Source of the DNA: an uncultured Lachnospiraceae bacterium
GTDB taxonomy: Bacteria; Bacillota; Clostridia; Lachnospirales; Lachnospiraceae
Assembly: GCA_902797785.1 (NCBI GenBank)
Contig: CADBUD010000122.1
Coordinates: 1 to 6,824 of the forward strand
Length of the DNA: 6,824 nucleotides
Reading direction: 5' to 3'
Made by a program: the position numbers and the translations under genes. Under the pieces are notes generated by a model that was not told where the DNA came from, made no database searches, and was given only the letters and a program-made list of their open reading frames with translations. Positions 1-5,841 of the stretch are shown one piece after another (the stretch's first letter is position 1; every line of letters begins with the position of its first letter).

Positions 1-4
1 AGTC

Positions 5-56
5 GCGCCGGATTTTGGTCGCTGAAAGCGACATTTTCCTTACAAAATCCGTGCGC
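5..56. repeat. Nested inverted repeat (two-level hairpin)
   Basis: Seen directly: GCGC at 5-8 plus CGGATTTTG at 9-17 pair with CAAAATCCG at 43-51 plus GCGC at 53-56. This makes a 13-bp stem with one unpaired T at 52. Inside it, GTCGC (18-22) and GCGAC (28-32) form a second 5-bp stem with a TGAAA loop. The structure lies beyond the 3' end of tatD and beside palindromic repeat copy 1, with which it shares bases 50-56. No T tract follows it on either strand, so it is not a standard intrinsic terminator. It may be part of a larger structured repeat or the end of an RNA-coding region that begins left of the window. The function is unknown. Confidence 0.6.
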
Positions 57-110
57 ATCATTTTTATACTGTTAGCGAAAACCGGCAACGGTTTTCGCTA
101 ACGAGTATAT
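50..110. repeat. Dispersed palindromic repeat, copy 1 (long hairpin with GCAA loop)
   Basis: TATACTG plus TTAGCGAAAACCG (65-84) pairs with CGGTTTTCGCTAA plus C and AGTATA (89-109). This gives a 20-bp stem with one bulged G at 103 and a GCAA loop (85-88), which has the GNRA form in RNA. A near-identical sequence lies at 2107-2166 between flgN and flgK, so this is a repeated element and not a chance hairpin. In this copy only, an outer stem also exists: CATCATTTT (56-64) pairs with AAAATGATG (115-123). No T tract follows the stem on either strand, which argues against a plain terminator. It resembles REP-like or MITE-like intergenic elements in size and position; no ORF is present. Confidence 0.85.
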
Positions 111-153
111 TTCAAAAATGATGAGGTATGAGAATTATTGTAGGGGTTCTTGG

Positions 154-939
154 CTATTCGTGAATAGAATAGAGATTTAGTGCGTTTTGCATCGTGACTG
201 CGGTGACAGTTTCATAATCAACTCCCTTTAATGCAGCAATTTCGCGAGCTATATAGACCAGATTACGAGAATCATTTCTTTTTCCGCGGAATGGGACTGG
301 CGCCATATAGGGACAGTCTGTTTCTAATAGAATCCGATCCAGTGGAACAAAACTGACAACATCTTTTAATTTTTTTGCATTTTTAAAAGTAACAACGCCT
401 CCAACTCCAATATAAAATCCCATATCCAGAAATTGCCTGGCTACTTCCACAGGATAAGAAAAACAATGAATAACCCCGCCTACATCCTCACAATGATGGG
501 ATTTCATAATTTCATAGGTATCTTTCGCAGCATCACGGCTATGAATGATGAGAGGTATTTTTTTCTTATTTTTAATAACAGATTCTCTGGCGAGTTCGAT
601 TTGTTGTTCAAAACAGTCTTTTTGGATTTCTCTAGATGGTTCATCCCAATGGTAATCCAGACCGATTTCGCCGATTGCCACACATTTCGAATGGGAAAGA
701 AAAGAAGCAATTTCTTTTAGGCTTTCTACGGACATTTCTTCGGCATATTCTGGATGAATCCCTGCGCTGGAATAAATGAAAGAATATTGTTCAGCTAATT
801 GAAAAGATTTTTGCATGGTTTCCATGTTACTGCTCACATTGACAACATATTGAATGCAATCTTTTAGACTAGAAATAAGTTCCTCCCTGTCTGAATCAAA
901 TTGAGAATCTTCATAATGGGCATGGCTTTCAAAAATCAT
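154..939 (-). CDS. tatD: TatD-family metal-dependent hydrolase (putative 3'-5' DNase)
   Basis: This gene encodes a 261-residue protein of normal length for the TatD family, which are cytoplasmic TIM-barrel metallohydrolases. Studied members act as Mg-dependent 3'-5' exonucleases or deoxyribonucleases. The metal-site motifs are all visible: the N-terminal HxH (H6, H8), GIHP (60-63), AIGEIGLDY (88-96, with E91 as metal ligand), IIHSRDA (131-137, H133), HCF (158-160) and LLETDCPY (204-211, D208). The usual RGKRN segment follows at 218-222. The ATG start at 939 is supported by AAGGAG on the minus strand (947-952) with a 7-nt spacer. It has its own promoter and is divergent from the flagellar operon, so it is probably a housekeeping neighbour with no flagellar role. 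The physiological substrate cannot be told from sequence. The family is certain; the symbol is used at family level, as paralogues (YcfH, YabD, YjjV) share these motifs. Confidence 0.95.
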   Translation of the reverse strand: MIFESHAHYEDSQFDSDREELISSLKDCIQYVVNVSSNMETMQKSFQLAEQYSFIYSSAGIHPEYAEEMSVESLKEIASFLSHSKCVAIGEIGLDYHWDEPSREIQKDCFEQQIELARESVIKNKKKIPLIIHSRDAAKDTYEIMKSHHCEDVGGVIHCFSYPVEVARQFLDMGFYIGVGGVVTFKNAKKLKDVVSFVPLDRILLETDCPYMAPVPFRGKRNDSRNLVYIAREIAALKGVDYETVTAVTMQNALNLYSIHE

Positions 940-971
940 AGAAAAACTCCTTAAAAATAGAATATAGTTAC

Positions 972-999
972 ATTATATCAAAACCTTTTAAGATTTCAA
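972..999 (-). promoter_or_regulatory. Sigma-A promoter for tatD, extended -10
   Basis: Read on the minus strand, the -35 box is TTGAAA (994-999), the spacer is 16 nt, and the -10 box is a perfect TATAAT (972-977). It is preceded by TGA, making an extended -10 (TGATATAAT). The expected start is near 965, which leaves a leader of about 26 nt that carries the AAGGAG ribosome binding site at 947-952. The promoter is back-to-back with the sigma-28 promoter at 1020-1046, with 20 bp between the two -35 elements. Confidence 0.8.
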
Positions 1000-1019
1000 C
1001 ACAAAATAAAAATCTAATC

Positions 1020-1046
1020 TAATGTTTTGGAAAATTCAACCGATAA
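1020..1046 (+). promoter_or_regulatory. Sigma-28 (FliA/SigD) promoter for flgM
   Basis: The sequence reads TAATGTTT (1020-1027), an 11-nt spacer, then ACCGATAA (1039-1046). The enterobacterial sigma-28 consensus is TAAAGTTT-N11-GCCGATAA, so each half matches 7 of 8 bases at exactly the right spacing; the B. subtilis SigD consensus is very similar. The site lies about 190 bp upstream of flgM and points toward it. Transcription would start near 1053, giving a leader of about 185 nt. This fits the known placing of flgM and the hook-associated genes in the late flagellar class. The match is seen directly; activity is inferred. Confidence 0.8.
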
Positions 1047-1118
1047 AATAAATAGTTAAAGAAAACTTAGAGATGGACATGGTAAAGAATCCCGATAAAA
1101 AATGATGATTTTTCAGAA

Positions 1119-1203
1119 AAAAAACAGATACTATGACGGATATCGTAATGGTTTTTCAAATGAGAAATAGGGAGAAAGGTAGATGGAGTAGTATCTGTTT
1201 TTT
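1119..1203 (+). promoter_or_regulatory. Long inverted repeat with T tract in the flgM leader (possible attenuator)
   Basis: AAAAAACAGATACTA (1119-1133) is the exact reverse complement of TAGTATCTGTTTTTT (1189-1203), a 15-bp perfect match separated by 55 nt. The right arm ends in six T residues, so the folded RNA would look like an A/T-rich intrinsic terminator lying between the sigma-28 promoter and flgM. The long loop and low GC of the stem make termination weak or conditional at best. The loop holds SD-like GGGAG (1170-1174) and AAAGG (1175-1179), then ATG GAG TAG (1183-1191), whose stop codon is the first three bases of the right arm. It matches no riboswitch class that I recognise. Other readings are terminal repeats of a small decayed element, or a protein-binding operator. 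Confidence 0.5.
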
Positions 1204-1238
1204 AATAGGGTGATTGAAATGTCAGGAGGCGATGAAAC

Positions 1239-1523
1239 ATGAGAGTAGATCCGTATAATCAGATTAGTCAGGTTTATAAAACTGGAAAAACAATAAAAAC
1301 CAAGCGTACAGTGGCAGCTTCTCCCCTTGACAAAGTACAGATTTCAAGCGGCGGCTACGATTACCAAATCGCAAAACAGGCTGTAGCAAAGGCTCCGGAT
1401 ATCAGAGAGGATAGAGTTGCGACTCTAAAGGCAGCGATTTCTTCCGGTTCTTATGAAGTCAGCGGAGATGATTTTGCGACGAAGCTTTTGGAAAAATATA
1501 ATGAAAAAAATAATTTATTATAA
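1239..1523 (+). CDS. flgM: Anti-sigma-28 factor FlgM
   Basis: This gene encodes a 94-residue protein, typical in length for FlgM. FlgM binds sigma-28 (FliA/SigD) in the cytoplasm and blocks late flagellar transcription until it is exported through the finished hook-basal body. The N-terminal third (MRVDPYNQI onward) is polar and basic, as expected for the disordered export region. Residues about 31-88 hold the family core: DKVQIS, then an alpha-helical stretch with REDRVATLKAAISSGSYEV (56-74) and DDFATKLLEKY (77-87), which corresponds to the sigma-binding helices. The start is supported by AGGAGG at 1224-1229 with a 9-nt spacer. It is the first gene of the operon, 45 bp before flgN, and lies behind a sigma-28 promoter, so FlgM would limit its own synthesis. 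A seven-codon frame (1219-1242) overlaps the start codon. Confidence 0.93.
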   Translation: MRVDPYNQISQVYKTGKTIKTKRTVAASPLDKVQISSGGYDYQIAKQAVAKAPDIREDRVATLKAAISSGSYEVSGDDFATKLLEKYNEKNNLL

Positions 1524-1534
1524 AGGAAATAAAA

Positions 1535-1561
1535 ACCTCAGTAAAATCATAGAAATGAGGT
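1535..1561 (+). promoter_or_regulatory. flgN ribosome binding site, possibly sequestered in a short hairpin
   Basis: GAGG (1557-1560) lies 8 nt before ATG at 1569 and decides the flgN start. A GTG at 1560 opens the same frame three codons earlier but lies on the SD itself, so it is not the start. ACCTCA (1535-1540) is exactly complementary to TGAGGT (1556-1561), so a 6-bp hairpin with a 15-nt loop could hide the SD. The pairing is seen; any regulatory effect is inferred. Confidence 0.45.
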
Positions 1562-1568
1562 GTGTTTC

Positions 1569-2081
1569 ATGGCAAGTTTAATGGAAGAATTAGTCTTAGT
1601 CTTAAATGACGAGGCCGCTGTATATGAGACATTAACACAGATATCATCAGAAAAAACACAATATATCATAGACGGAAATATTTCCAAAATGCAGGATGCT
1701 ACCGCAAAAGAGCAGGATTTAGTAAATGTAGTAAATAAGCTGGAGCGGAAACGGGAAGACGTGGTCAAAGACATAGGAATTGTATTAGGCAGGGACATGG
1801 ATGGACTTACGATAAATTCCATTGTTCAGATGTTGGGCAGGCAGCCTAGTGAACAAAAGAAGTTATCGGAAGTTCATTTTCGTTTAAAGGAAGCTTTGGA
1901 GGCGATGAATAAAGTCAATGAGCTTAATAAAGTCCTTTTAAAACAGGCCATGGAATTGTTAGAGTTTGATATTCAGCTGATGCAGAGCCTGAAAAAAGCA
2001 CCCGAAACAGCAAATTATAATAAAAATGCTTATAACACGGGGGAAGTACTTCCAAATAGCGGTTTTGATGCAAAACAATAA
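1569..2081 (+). CDS. flgN: Flagellar export chaperone FlgN
   Basis: This gene encodes a 170-residue, mostly helical acidic protein of the FlgN family. In enterobacteria FlgN binds the C-terminal ends of FlgK and FlgL in the cytoplasm, keeps them unassembled and delivers them to the export ATPase. The visible traits are the N-terminal helix with LMEELVLVLNDEAAVYETL (4-22), a long heptad-like helical stretch to about residue 75, a second helical block ending in NELNKVLLKQAMELLEFDIQ (about 117-136), and a flexible polar tail with NYNKNAYNTG. Sequence conservation in this family is low, so the call rests also on its place between flgM and flgK. The ATG at 1569 is chosen because GAGG at 1557-1560 lies 8 nt upstream. 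The 142-bp gap to flgK is unusually long for this operon and holds a repeat element. Confidence 0.9.
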   Translation: MASLMEELVLVLNDEAAVYETLTQISSEKTQYIIDGNISKMQDATAKEQDLVNVVNKLERKREDVVKDIGIVLGRDMDGLTINSIVQMLGRQPSEQKKLSEVHFRLKEALEAMNKVNELNKVLLKQAMELLEFDIQLMQSLKKAPETANYNKNAYNTGEVLPNSGFDAKQ

Positions 2082-2106
2082 ATTTGATAAATAAAACAGC
2101 TTCTTA

Positions 2107-2166
2107 CGTGTGCATCAGTTTATACTGTTAGCGAAAAACGGCAACGGTTTTCATTAGCGAGTATAT
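2107..2166. repeat. Dispersed palindromic repeat, copy 2 (between flgN and flgK)
   Basis: This copy matches 50-110 closely over about 60 nt, including the flank CGTGTGCATCA (CGTGCGCATCA in copy 1). Left arm TATACTGTTAGCGAAAAACG (2121-2140), loop GCAA (2141-2144) and right arm from 2145 to 2165 fold as in copy 1. There are two mismatched positions (A2138/G2147 and C2132/A2153), two G-T pairs, and the same bulged G (2159). Homology stops after AGTATAT at 2160-2166. Its place inside an apparent operon suggests an inserted element that tolerates transcription, or an RNA hairpin that affects processing or stability of the flgMN-flgK message. No T tract follows the stem, so it is not a classic terminator. 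Confidence 0.85.
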
Positions 2167-2223
2167 CGAATTGACTGTGAATAGTAACCAAGGAAGTTAT
2201 ACTACGGAAAGAAGGGAAAAAAG

Positions 2224-3939
2224 ATGAATAGCTTTGGCAGTTTATATACAGGAGTTTCCGGGTTAAAAACTTCCCAGGAAGCATTAAATGTTACAGCAAA
2301 TAACTTGGCAAATGTAAATACCAAGGGATATACCAGACAGCAGGTATATCAGGGAGACAGAGAGAGCGTATGGGTAGGACGTACACCGTTAAATCAGCAG
2401 CAGGTTGGTCTGGGGGTTTCGATTGGAGAAGTCCGTCAGGTCAGAAATGTATTTTTAGATAAATATTACAGACAGGAATCGGGACGTCAGGCGTTCTATG
2501 ATGAATGTTATAATTCAGCTGTCGAAGTGCAGGATTATCTTGGAGAAATGCAGGGAACAGAGTTCCAGGATGCCTTAAATGATTTTTGGAAGACTGTGGA
2601 AGAGCTTTCCAAAGCACCAGAAAAAACAGTAAACCAGAATATGCTGGTAGAGTATGCAGGTGTGTTAATGGATCGGGCAAAATCCGTATACAGCGGATTA
2701 AAGGAATATCAGATCAAGACAAATTCCAAGATTGAAGAGACGATTGATCGTATCAATGAAATTGGAAAAGATCTCCTCCGCATTAACAAGCAAATTCTTA
2801 CCATCGAATCAGATGCGATGGAAAAAGCAAAGGATCTAAGAGATGAAAGAGCGCTTTTGTTAGATGAGCTTGGCGGCTATGTAAAAATGGATTATGAAGA
2901 AAATCTCAATGGAACCGTAGTTGTCCGAATCGAAAACGATCTCTTTGTAACAAGTGTGCTTCAGCATGATATGGGATATACGAGAGATGAGGATACAGGA
3001 TTTGTTACGCCCGTTTGGCCGGATTATGGAGATCAGGTGATTTACAATCTTGACAATGATATTTCTACGGCAGCCAATTCCGACATAGGAAGTTTAAAAG
3101 CTATGCTGTTAGCAAGAGGAAACAAGCACGCAAATTATACCTCATTTTACGAATCAGATTTAAAAACTATGATTTCCAGTGATGACTATATCAATAGTGT
3201 ATCAAATTCTATGATGGAAAATACACAGATTGAGTTTGACAATCTGCTTCATACAGTCATGACAAAGGTCAACGATGCGTTATGTCCAAACAAACTTCTT
3301 ACAGATGCGGAAGGAAACTCCATCTTAGACGAAGAGGGAAACGAAATTTATGTATGGGATGAGGAAAATGGGTCCTATGGAAGTGATCAGGAAGCCACGC
3401 CGGCAACAGAGCTGTTTGCCAGAAATGGAGTCAAACGATACACTGAACAGCTGATTACAGTAGATGGAGAAGAAAAAAAGTACTTCGTATACAATCAGGA
3501 AAAGGCAGACGATCCAAAGTCTTTATACACAATTTCAACAGTTAAAGTAAACGGAGAACTGGAGCAGATACCATCCCTTCTCCCGACGATGTCTAAAAAT
3601 GGAGATACAAATTATCCGATTGCCAAAGCACTTGCAGAAGCATGGGCAAATACGAACCTTTATCTCAACCCAAATGCAGAGGAGAAGTGCAATGTAACAG
3701 GATATTATGTCCAGATGGTTTCAGAAATCGGCATCATTGGTTCGGTATATGATCAGATATCATACGGTCTTTCGGATACTGTTGCTACGATTGAAAATCA
3801 AAGACAGGCAGTTTTAGGAGTTTCTTCAGATGAAGAGCTGACCAATATGATTAAATATCAGAACGCATATAATGCTTCTTCCAGATATATTAATGCCATC
3901 AGCGAAATGATCGAGCAGTTACTTAATAGCTTAGGATAA
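2224..3939 (+). CDS. flgK: Flagellar hook-associated protein FlgK (HAP1), first copy
   Basis: This gene encodes a 571-residue protein, near the usual FlgK length of about 550. FlgK is exported through the flagellar type III apparatus without a cleaved signal and forms the first ring of the hook-filament junction. The N-terminal rod/hook motif lies at 20-39 (ALNVTANNLANVNTKGYTRQ), followed by helices about 95-200 and the FlgK motif LRDERALLLDELGGYV (205-220). A GSLKAMLLARGN segment follows (289-300). The C-terminus (about 537-571) has the expected MIKYQNAYNASSRYINAI helix that packs with the N-terminus. The distal half is atypical: an acidic, glycine-containing stretch at about 359-390 and poor similarity to the second copy. 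AAGGG at 2212-2216 with a 7-nt spacer supports the start. It lies 45 bp before the second flgK. The family is certain; which copy is the main junction protein is not. Confidence 0.93.
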   Translation: MNSFGSLYTGVSGLKTSQEALNVTANNLANVNTKGYTRQQVYQGDRESVWVGRTPLNQQQVGLGVSIGEVRQVRNVFLDKYYRQESGRQAFYDECYNSAVEVQDYLGEMQGTEFQDALNDFWKTVEELSKAPEKTVNQNMLVEYAGVLMDRAKSVYSGLKEYQIKTNSKIEETIDRINEIGKDLLRINKQILTIESDAMEKAKDLRDERALLLDELGGYVKMDYEENLNGTVVVRIENDLFVTSVLQHDMGYTRDEDTGFVTPVWPDYGDQVIYNLDNDISTAANSDIGSLKAMLLARGNKHANYTSFYESDLKTMISSDDYINSVSNSMMENTQIEFDNLLHTVMTKVNDALCPNKLLTDAEGNSILDEEGNEIYVWDEENGSYGSDQEATPATELFARNGVKRYTEQLITVDGEEKKYFVYNQEKADDPKSLYTISTVKVNGELEQIPSLLPTMSKNGDTNYPIAKALAEAWANTNLYLNPNAEEKCNVTGYYVQMVSEIGIIGSVYDQISYGLSDTVATIENQRQAVLGVSSDEELTNMIKYQNAYNASSRYINAISEMIEQLLNSLG

Positions 3940-3984
3940 GGTCAGGCTGCAAAATATGCCGCCCAAGCAGAAAGGAAGATTATT

Positions 3985-5793
3985 ATGTCATCAACATTTT
4001 TTGGATTAACAATATCATCATCTGGTCTGAACACATATCAGGCAGCATTAAATACTACAGCAAATAATATTTCTAATGTCCAGACAAAGGGATATACCCG
4101 GCAGGAAGCTTCCATGCAGTCGTCAGAGGCATTGAGGATTCACGCAAAATATGGGTCTCAGGGTTCCGGAGTAGAGGTTACAGAAATCAAACAGATCAGA
4201 GAAACTTTCTACGACAAAAAATACTGGGAAAATACAAAAAAGCTGGGAGAAAATGAAACAAAATTTTATTATTTAGATCAGATTCAGACATTTTTTAAAG
4301 ATGACAGCACCGTGAAGGGATTTAACAGTATTTTAGATAATTTCTTTTCTTCTTTGGATTCTGTAAAAGACAGCGCAACAGATCTTTCTGTACGGGCAAA
4401 TTTTGTAGGAGAGGCAAAGACTTTTACGGATTATTTCAATCAGATGTATTCGTCACTTCAGAGCCTTCAGTCGGATATTAATGAAGAATTATACAACAAA
4501 GTTTCTAATATCAATGCGATAGCACAGAAGCTTGCTTCTATGACAAAACAGATCAATGTCGTGGAACTGTCCGGCGGAGCTGCATTGGAATTAAGAGATC
4601 AGAGAAACCTGATGCTGGATGAATTGTCCTCCTTAGTTCCAATTGATGTAGAAGAAATAGAAGTCACAGATCCATATAATGAAAATCATAAAACAGGAGC
4701 GACGTTATTTCGCGTAAAAGTTAATGGTTCCTTATTAGTAAATACCTATGATTTTAACACTCTGACTTGTGAAGCAAGAGAAAATAAGATAAATGAAAGT
4801 GATGCGGATGGCTTATATGATGTCTTTTGGACGGCTACCGGAAATACTCTGAATTTGAACTCAAAGGCAATGGGGGGAGAAATTAAAGCTCTCTATGATT
4901 TGAGAGATGGAAATAATGCCAGTTATTTCAGCGGTATGATCAAGGATATCGAAAAAGACAAAATGACAATTACCTGTAATAGTTTTGATGAAATTCAAAA
5001 AAACACGGTAAGTCACAATGGAGCATTGACAATCGATGGAAAAGAGTACAAATATCTGGATTATACAGTAGAGGAAAACGAAGACGGATCACTGAACTAT
5101 GAATTTACCATGGAGGATAACTTAGGATATCTTTCCGGAGACTTAGCGGGACATAAAGCGCAGGTGGGGACAGAAGTCAATTATTATGGAATTCCATACT
5201 ATCTGGGACAGATGAATGAATATGTCCGTACCTTTGCAAAACTCTTTAATGATATTCATTTGGAGGGGGTAAATCTAGATGCGGAGGATGCGGAAAGCTT
5301 TTTCACCGTCAAAAATTCCGATAAAACACCGGAAATCAAAGAGCTTGGGAATTATCTTTCCATGAATGCAGGGAATATCAGCATCAACACCGACATTTTG
5401 AATGATGCCAGAAAATTAGCGACAATCTCAAAAGAAAAATATAATACCTTGACAGATGCAGTAGAAAATGGAACAGACAATTATGATCTGGCAGAGAAAC
5501 TTCTGAACTTAAAGAATGGTGTTATCATGTTTCGTGGAGGAACGGCGGCAGATTACCTTCAATGCGTACTGTCCGATGTGTCCATTGATGCGAATGGAGC
5601 CTACACTTTTGCGAAACAATACGACAATATTGTAAATACCATTACCAATAGTAGATTATCAATTTCTGGCGTAGATGAGGATGAGGAGGCATTGTCATTA
5701 GTAAAATATCAGATGGCATATAATCTTTCATCCAAAATGGTTTCCGTTTTTACCGAAATCTACGACAGATTGATTTTGCAGACAGGAGTATAA
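3985..5793 (+). CDS. flgK: Flagellar hook-associated protein FlgK (HAP1), second tandem copy
   Basis: This gene encodes a 602-residue second FlgK, not a recent duplicate: only the ends and scattered motifs match the first copy. The N-terminal motif is ALNTTANNISNVQTKGYTRQ (21-40), and LRDQRNLMLDELSSLVPIDV spans 203-222. Also seen are GGEIKALYDLRDG (297-309), the region with YYLGQMNEYVRTFAKLFNDI (405-424) ending in a paired F (439-440), and AGNISINTDIL near 458-468. The C-terminal helix SLVKYQMAYNLSSKMV is followed by LILQTG. It keeps more of the usual distal FlgK landmarks than the first copy and so may be the canonical HAP1; this is an inference by eye. A ribosome binding site AGGA (3973-3976) lies 8 nt before ATG. 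It is followed after 45 bp by flgL. Both copies are intact, which implies both are used. Confidence 0.93.
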   Translation: MSSTFFGLTISSSGLNTYQAALNTTANNISNVQTKGYTRQEASMQSSEALRIHAKYGSQGSGVEVTEIKQIRETFYDKKYWENTKKLGENETKFYYLDQIQTFFKDDSTVKGFNSILDNFFSSLDSVKDSATDLSVRANFVGEAKTFTDYFNQMYSSLQSLQSDINEELYNKVSNINAIAQKLASMTKQINVVELSGGAALELRDQRNLMLDELSSLVPIDVEEIEVTDPYNENHKTGATLFRVKVNGSLLVNTYDFNTLTCEARENKINESDADGLYDVFWTATGNTLNLNSKAMGGEIKALYDLRDGNNASYFSGMIKDIEKDKMTITCNSFDEIQKNTVSHNGALTIDGKEYKYLDYTVEENEDGSLNYEFTMEDNLGYLSGDLAGHKAQVGTEVNYYGIPYYLGQMNEYVRTFAKLFNDIHLEGVNLDAEDAESFFTVKNSDKTPEIKELGNYLSMNAGNISINTDILNDARKLATISKEKYNTLTDAVENGTDNYDLAEKLLNLKNGVIMFRGGTAADYLQCVLSDVSIDANGAYTFAKQYDNIVNTITNSRLSISGVDEDEEALSLVKYQMAYNLSSKMVSVFTEIYDRLILQTGV

Positions 5794-5817
5794 AACAGAA
5801 AAATGATATATAAAAGA

Positions 5818-5841
5818 TAGAAAGGTTTGGTGCATATTATG
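5818..5841 (+). promoter_or_regulatory. flgL ribosome binding site and start region
   Basis: TAGAAAGG (5818-5825) is the obvious SD but ends 13 nt before ATG at 5839. GGTG (5829-5832) offers weaker pairing at a 6-nt spacer. In-frame TTG (5827) and GTG (5830) codons would place an alternative start only 2-4 nt from AAAGG. ATG 5839 is preferred because the protein then begins MRVTNSM, the usual FlgL start. Confidence 0.5.

Noticed and set aside
65..109. Palindromic repeat copy 1 as the intrinsic terminator of tatD
   Set aside because: The stem is strong, but no T tract follows it in the direction of tatD transcription, and the same element occurs inside an operon at 2107-2166. A Rho-type or processing role remains possible.
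433..720. Plus- and minus-strand alternative frames within tatD
   Set aside because: They overlap a gene with complete TatD metal-site motifs and have no features of their own.
1083..1099. Second sigma-28-like -10 box, CCCGATAA (1091-1098), with a nearby TAAA (1083-1086)
   Set aside because: The TAAA is only 4 nt away and the bases at the proper -35 position (about 1072-1079) do not match. A lone -10 half is not enough.
1133..1213. 26-codon frame through the flgM leader, starting ATG at 1133
   Set aside because: None of its in-frame ATG codons (1133, 1148, 1160) has a convincing ribosome binding site, and the peptide has no recognisable leader-peptide composition.
1547..1822. Minus-strand frame of 91 codons opposite flgN
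   Set aside because: It is a shadow of flgN on the other strand; no ribosome binding site or family likeness was seen.
2171..2203. Possible sigma-A promoter before flgK: TTGACT (2171-2176) and TATACT (2198-2203)
   Set aside because: The spacer is 21 nt, too long for sigma-A, and there is no extended -10 TG.
2441..2680. Minus-strand frame of 79 codons within the first flgK
   Set aside because: It is antisense to conserved flgK sequence and has no supporting signals.
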